From NCBI GenBank assembly GCA_030603385.1, contig JAUVXW010000037.1, forward strand, positions 1-43,076: a stretch of DNA of 43,076 bases. The letters are read 5' to 3'. The DNA is from Promethearchaeota archaeon. GTDB taxonomy: Archaea; Asgardarchaeota; Lokiarchaeia; Sigyniarchaeales; SOKP01. The translations under genes and the position numbers were made by a program. Numbering within the stretch: the first letter of the stretch is position 1; every line of letters begins with the position of its first letter. Shown here one piece after another: positions 41,258 through 43,076 of this stretch. The notes below the pieces were generated by a model. That model ran no database searches, was not told where the DNA came from, and was given only the letters and a program-made list of their open reading frames with translations.

Positions 41258-41632
41258 ATTTTCTATTCCATTCTTAAGTATTCGAAAAATGCGAACTAAG
41301 AATTTCCTAGGTTTTTATTGTTTCTTTCTTCTTTGAATCCATTAACGAATTGCCCATATTTGGAAAAGAAACTTTCATAACAAAATAACAGATCTAAGGT
41401 AAGTCTTCGAATATTAAAATCTCAAAGGTTAATTGGAATTGAAAGGTAAATTCAGCATCTGATTTCAATGAAAATTTCTTTGAAAAAATAATTTTCCTTT
41501 AATTCAATTTGCTTATTTGGATTGTCTCAAATCACTATACTTTTGCTTCTTTAAGCAATGTTACCGGTTATTAGCGTAATACATTGAAAAATAATAAAAC
41601 ATAAATAGCAGATTTTCCGTTTTAATATTGCG

Positions 41633-41659
41633 ATCCAATTTGTTTGGAACAAATTGGAT
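41633..41659. promoter_or_regulatory. perfect 12-bp inverted repeat (operator or leader hairpin)
   Basis: ATCCAATTTGTT - TGG - AACAAATTGGAT, 65 bases before the GTG start at 41725. If transcription starts near 41625-41630 it would be a 5' leader hairpin; if it starts later it is a dyad operator. No T-run follows, so it is not a terminator. Confidence 0.6.
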
Positions 41660-41724
41660 TATATTCCTTTAAAAACTAAGGATATGAAGTTAGAAATTTT
41701 GTAATGTTAAAAGAGGGAGAAAAA

Positions 41725-42048
41725 GTGCCATATTTGGTAATTAGGTATGTATATCCACCCCATATACTAGATGAGTTTGTACCGAAGGTTATGGAACTTG
41801 CCCAGAATAGAAGAAGAGAATTCCCGAAGGAAGAAGATCCTTCGATTGGGGAACCAGTATTTACTGCTGTTAAAGCTACTGAGCAAGGTTACATAAACAT
41901 GATCATCATTGAAGTAAAAGAAGGGAAACTCGATGCAGCATTTGCTTTTTGGACAAAAAACATGGCGTTATTAAGGAATGTCGAAGGATTTAAACACTCA
42001 ATAGAACTCTGGGCTACAAGTGATGAATTTCTAGTGTCAATTGCATGA
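41725..42048 (+). CDS. small uncharacterised alpha+beta protein (dimeric-barrel-like)
   Basis: 107 residues from GTG 41725, preferred because GAGGGA (41713-41718) lies six bases before it; an ATG at 41704 adds seven residues but has no ribosome binding site. PYLVIRYVYPPHILDEFVPKVMELAQ, then EPVFTAVKATEQGYINMIIIEVKEG, LDAAFAFWTKNMALLRNVEG and FKHSIELWAT give the strand-helix-strand x2 order of ferredoxin-like dimeric alpha/beta barrels (DUF3303-like). No cofactor motif. The long leader with a perfect inverted repeat implies strong control. Confidence 0.6.
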   Translation: MPYLVIRYVYPPHILDEFVPKVMELAQNRRREFPKEEDPSIGEPVFTAVKATEQGYINMIIIEVKEGKLDAAFAFWTKNMALLRNVEGFKHSIELWATSDEFLVSIA

Positions 42049-42422
42049 AACTTCCAGAATAATAATTTAATAATTTATTTTTTATTTTTTTTTTTCCTAA
42101 AAACATGAACATCAACAGTTAGGGAGTTTAGACAAGAAACAATAATATTTAATATTCTCCTTCAAATGGATTTCACTAGATAACAGATTTAAGCTATAGT
42201 TTCTCATTTTAAAGTCTAATTTGTGTTTTTTCCATATGATTGTAGTGGAACTAAATCAGAAAGGCTAAGATTGTCCAAAATAAATTGGCCAAATATATTT
42301 TTTCAAAAGAAACTGGAAAATAAATCGAGCCTAGTTTTATATTTAGTCTTAATCTATCTTTACTTGAGACCATCAATTTGAGGTCATGATGTTGGATAAA
42401 TCAGAAAAAGGAGAAAAGAATA
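42049..42422. other. spacer between the two small alpha+beta genes
   Basis: Begins with a T-run terminator and otherwise has no credible frame, repeat or hairpin beyond a 4-bp GACC/GGTC dyad near 42370. AAGGAG just before the next gene is its ribosome binding site. Confidence 0.4.
42078..42095 (+). terminator. oligo-T terminator
   Basis: T6-A-T11 about 30 bases after the stop at 42048. Confidence 0.45.
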
Positions 42423-42707
42423 TTGCCAAATGAGAGTGAAATATTGGCGACAATGGAAGCTTATGCCGCAGCCAGAATCAATGGGGATTTAGATGCGATA
42501 CTTGACTTTTATTCGGAAGATTGGGAGGACAGTAAGGGATTCCGAAAAAGTTCCCTAAAAGAAAGCTATTTTGTGTACACAGTAGGTGCTAAAAAAACAG
42601 AGATCAAGATAGATTTAAGTGAGGGCAATATAATCATTGAGGGAGATAGGGCGACGTGCAGTCCCGTATCGATACATACACCAAAAGGAAGCGTCACCTA
42701 CAGCTAA
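42423..42707 (+). CDS. SnoaL/NTF2-like protein, possibly truncated
   Basis: 94 residues from TTG 42423; AAGGAG lies about nine bases upstream. ILATMEAYAAARINGDLDAI then LDFYSEDWEDSKGFRKSSL is the helical cone start of NTF2-like/SnoaL (DUF4440-type) proteins, and KIDLSEGNIIIEGDRATCSP plus HTPKGSVTYS are two of the sheet strands. Usual length is 120-140 residues; the final strands (typically a W-containing xGxWRI segment) are missing because a TAA follows VTYS. I find no continuation in the other frames, so this is either a natural short form or a truncated gene. Confidence 0.6.
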   Translation: MPNESEILATMEAYAAARINGDLDAILDFYSEDWEDSKGFRKSSLKESYFVYTVGAKKTEIKIDLSEGNIIIEGDRATCSPVSIHTPKGSVTYS

Positions 42708-42852
42708 AATTTTCAATTTTTCTTCGATTATTAATAATAAGTGCATTGAGTGATGAACTTTAAGAAAAATCTAAAAAAGAAGGCATTAAAGAATATTATA
42801 CATTGTTTAGAAAAAGTCACCCATATGTATCATAGACGATAAAAATATATGA

Positions 42853-43076
42853 TTAAGTGACAAACTTTCTGCGTTTTTTAAACCCTTGAATGATTGTAAT
42901 TGTGCCTATTATCGCGAATATTATTAAACTATTGGCAAATGGAATACTTGGTTCTTCACCACTTGGAAGTCCATTATTCGGATCTTGAGAGCCCCAGAGA
43001 TTATTCGAAGCATTCCAGGTTTTTAATACTACATTTGATAATATTGAAGCTATATCAAAATTTATATTTGGATATT
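42853..43076 (-). CDS. C-terminus of a membrane-anchored surface protein (5' part beyond window)
   Basis: The minus-strand frame is open from the window edge to TAA 42853-42855, about 73 residues: an Asn/Ser-rich outside segment (WNASNNLWGSQDPNNG), an acidic-proline linker (PSGEEPSIPF), one membrane helix (SLIIFAIIGTITIIQGF) and a basic tail (KKRRKFVT). This is the stop-transfer anchor typical of large exported archaeal surface proteins and resembles those abundant in Asgard genomes. The fuller domain content lies outside the window. Confidence 0.6.
   Translation of the reverse strand, partial: YPNINFDIASILSNVVLKTWNASNNLWGSQDPNNGLPSGEEPSIPFANSLIIFAIIGTITIIQGFKKRRKFVT

Larger units (their letters stand above)
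41233..41724. other. long leader/spacer before the small alpha+beta gene
   Basis: Non-coding apart from a six-codon frame (ATG 41684 to TAA 41704). It begins with the oligo-T terminator of the ubiquitin-fold gene and ends with a perfect inverted repeat. A CATAAATA near 41600 could be the TATA box. The middle holds nothing I can identify. Confidence 0.5.

Noticed and set aside
40900..42048. A ubiquitin-conjugation operon
   Set aside because: The neighbours are a metallophosphoesterase and a small alpha+beta protein; no E1, E2, RING or JAMM motif is found.
1..43076. CRISPR arrays, insertion sequences, rRNA
   Set aside because: No regularly spaced repeats, transposase motifs with terminal repeats, or conserved rRNA segments were seen on reading.

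Overview
The window looks like a piece of an Asgard archaeal (Promethearchaeota, Lokiarchaeia-like) chromosome. This rests on the combination seen, not on any one marker gene. The DNA is strongly AT-rich, with archaeal TATA-like boxes (TTTTTATAAG) and many TTG starts. Alongside ordinary prokaryotic metabolism there are Asgard-type families: a stand-alone ubiquitin-fold protein, a membrane receptor with an apparent cytoplasmic longin-like domain, a Ras-sized GTPase-like protein with eroded nucleotide motifs, an SDS22-like leucine-rich-repeat membrane protein, a LURP-one/tubby-like protein and a C2-like protein. There are no rRNA, tRNA, CRISPR or complete insertion elements.

Layout. 0-7.6 kb is mainly acyl-CoA and small-molecule metabolism: the C-terminal part of an AMP-forming acyl-CoA ligase, a TIM-barrel isomerase, an ADP-forming acyl-CoA synthetase alpha-type protein, a nitronate monooxygenase/FabK-like flavoenzyme and an FGGY sugar kinase with a 10-G tract in its ATP-site glycine motif. 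7.6-11.9 kb has an interrupted short ORF, the longin-domain receptor and a PLP aminotransferase. 12.1-16.8 kb is a signalling island: a PAS histidine kinase split by a frameshift at an A6 run; a convergent protein that joins a ribbon-helix-helix (RHH) DNA-binding segment, a histidine-kinase dimerisation segment and a receiver domain, with no ATPase domain and no ordinary start codon; a chemoreceptor; a 52-residue RHH protein; and two inverted repeats.

17-22.3 kb has a Ca2+/Na+ antiporter, then an all-minus run of an HhH/zinc-ribbon protein, two paralogous seven-helix membrane proteins, a zinc-ribbon microprotein, a pseudo-GTPase and a third seven-helix protein. This is the best candidate for an undescribed system: receptor-like 7TM proteins beside a GTPase-fold protein. 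22.5-27.7 kb has C2-like, flavodoxin/zinc-ribbon, LRR-membrane, C45 acyltransferase-like and coiled-coil membrane proteins. A glyoxalase-like gene at 28.0-28.7 kb is visibly richer in GC and probably arrived by transfer.

30.6-33.7 kb is a compact minus-strand operon: DUF2229/HgdB-like protein, BadF/BcrA/HgdC-type ATPase, a small helical protein and a PlsC-like protein lacking the catalytic His. The first two match the parts of a radical 2-hydroxyacyl-CoA dehydratase activase system. 34.1-34.8 kb is an AbrB/PIN toxin-antitoxin pair. 35-43 kb holds a coiled-coil protein, a double VOC protein, an alpha/beta hydrolase with a TIGR04076 protein, a PepD-type dipeptidase, a metallophosphoesterase, the ubiquitin-fold protein, two small alpha+beta proteins (one behind a perfect 12-bp inverted repeat) and the anchored C-terminus of a surface protein running off the end.

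All functions were assigned by reading motifs; no database search was run. Several apparent frameshifts or missing starts lie in or near homopolymers, so assembly error must be excluded before any of them is treated as biology.
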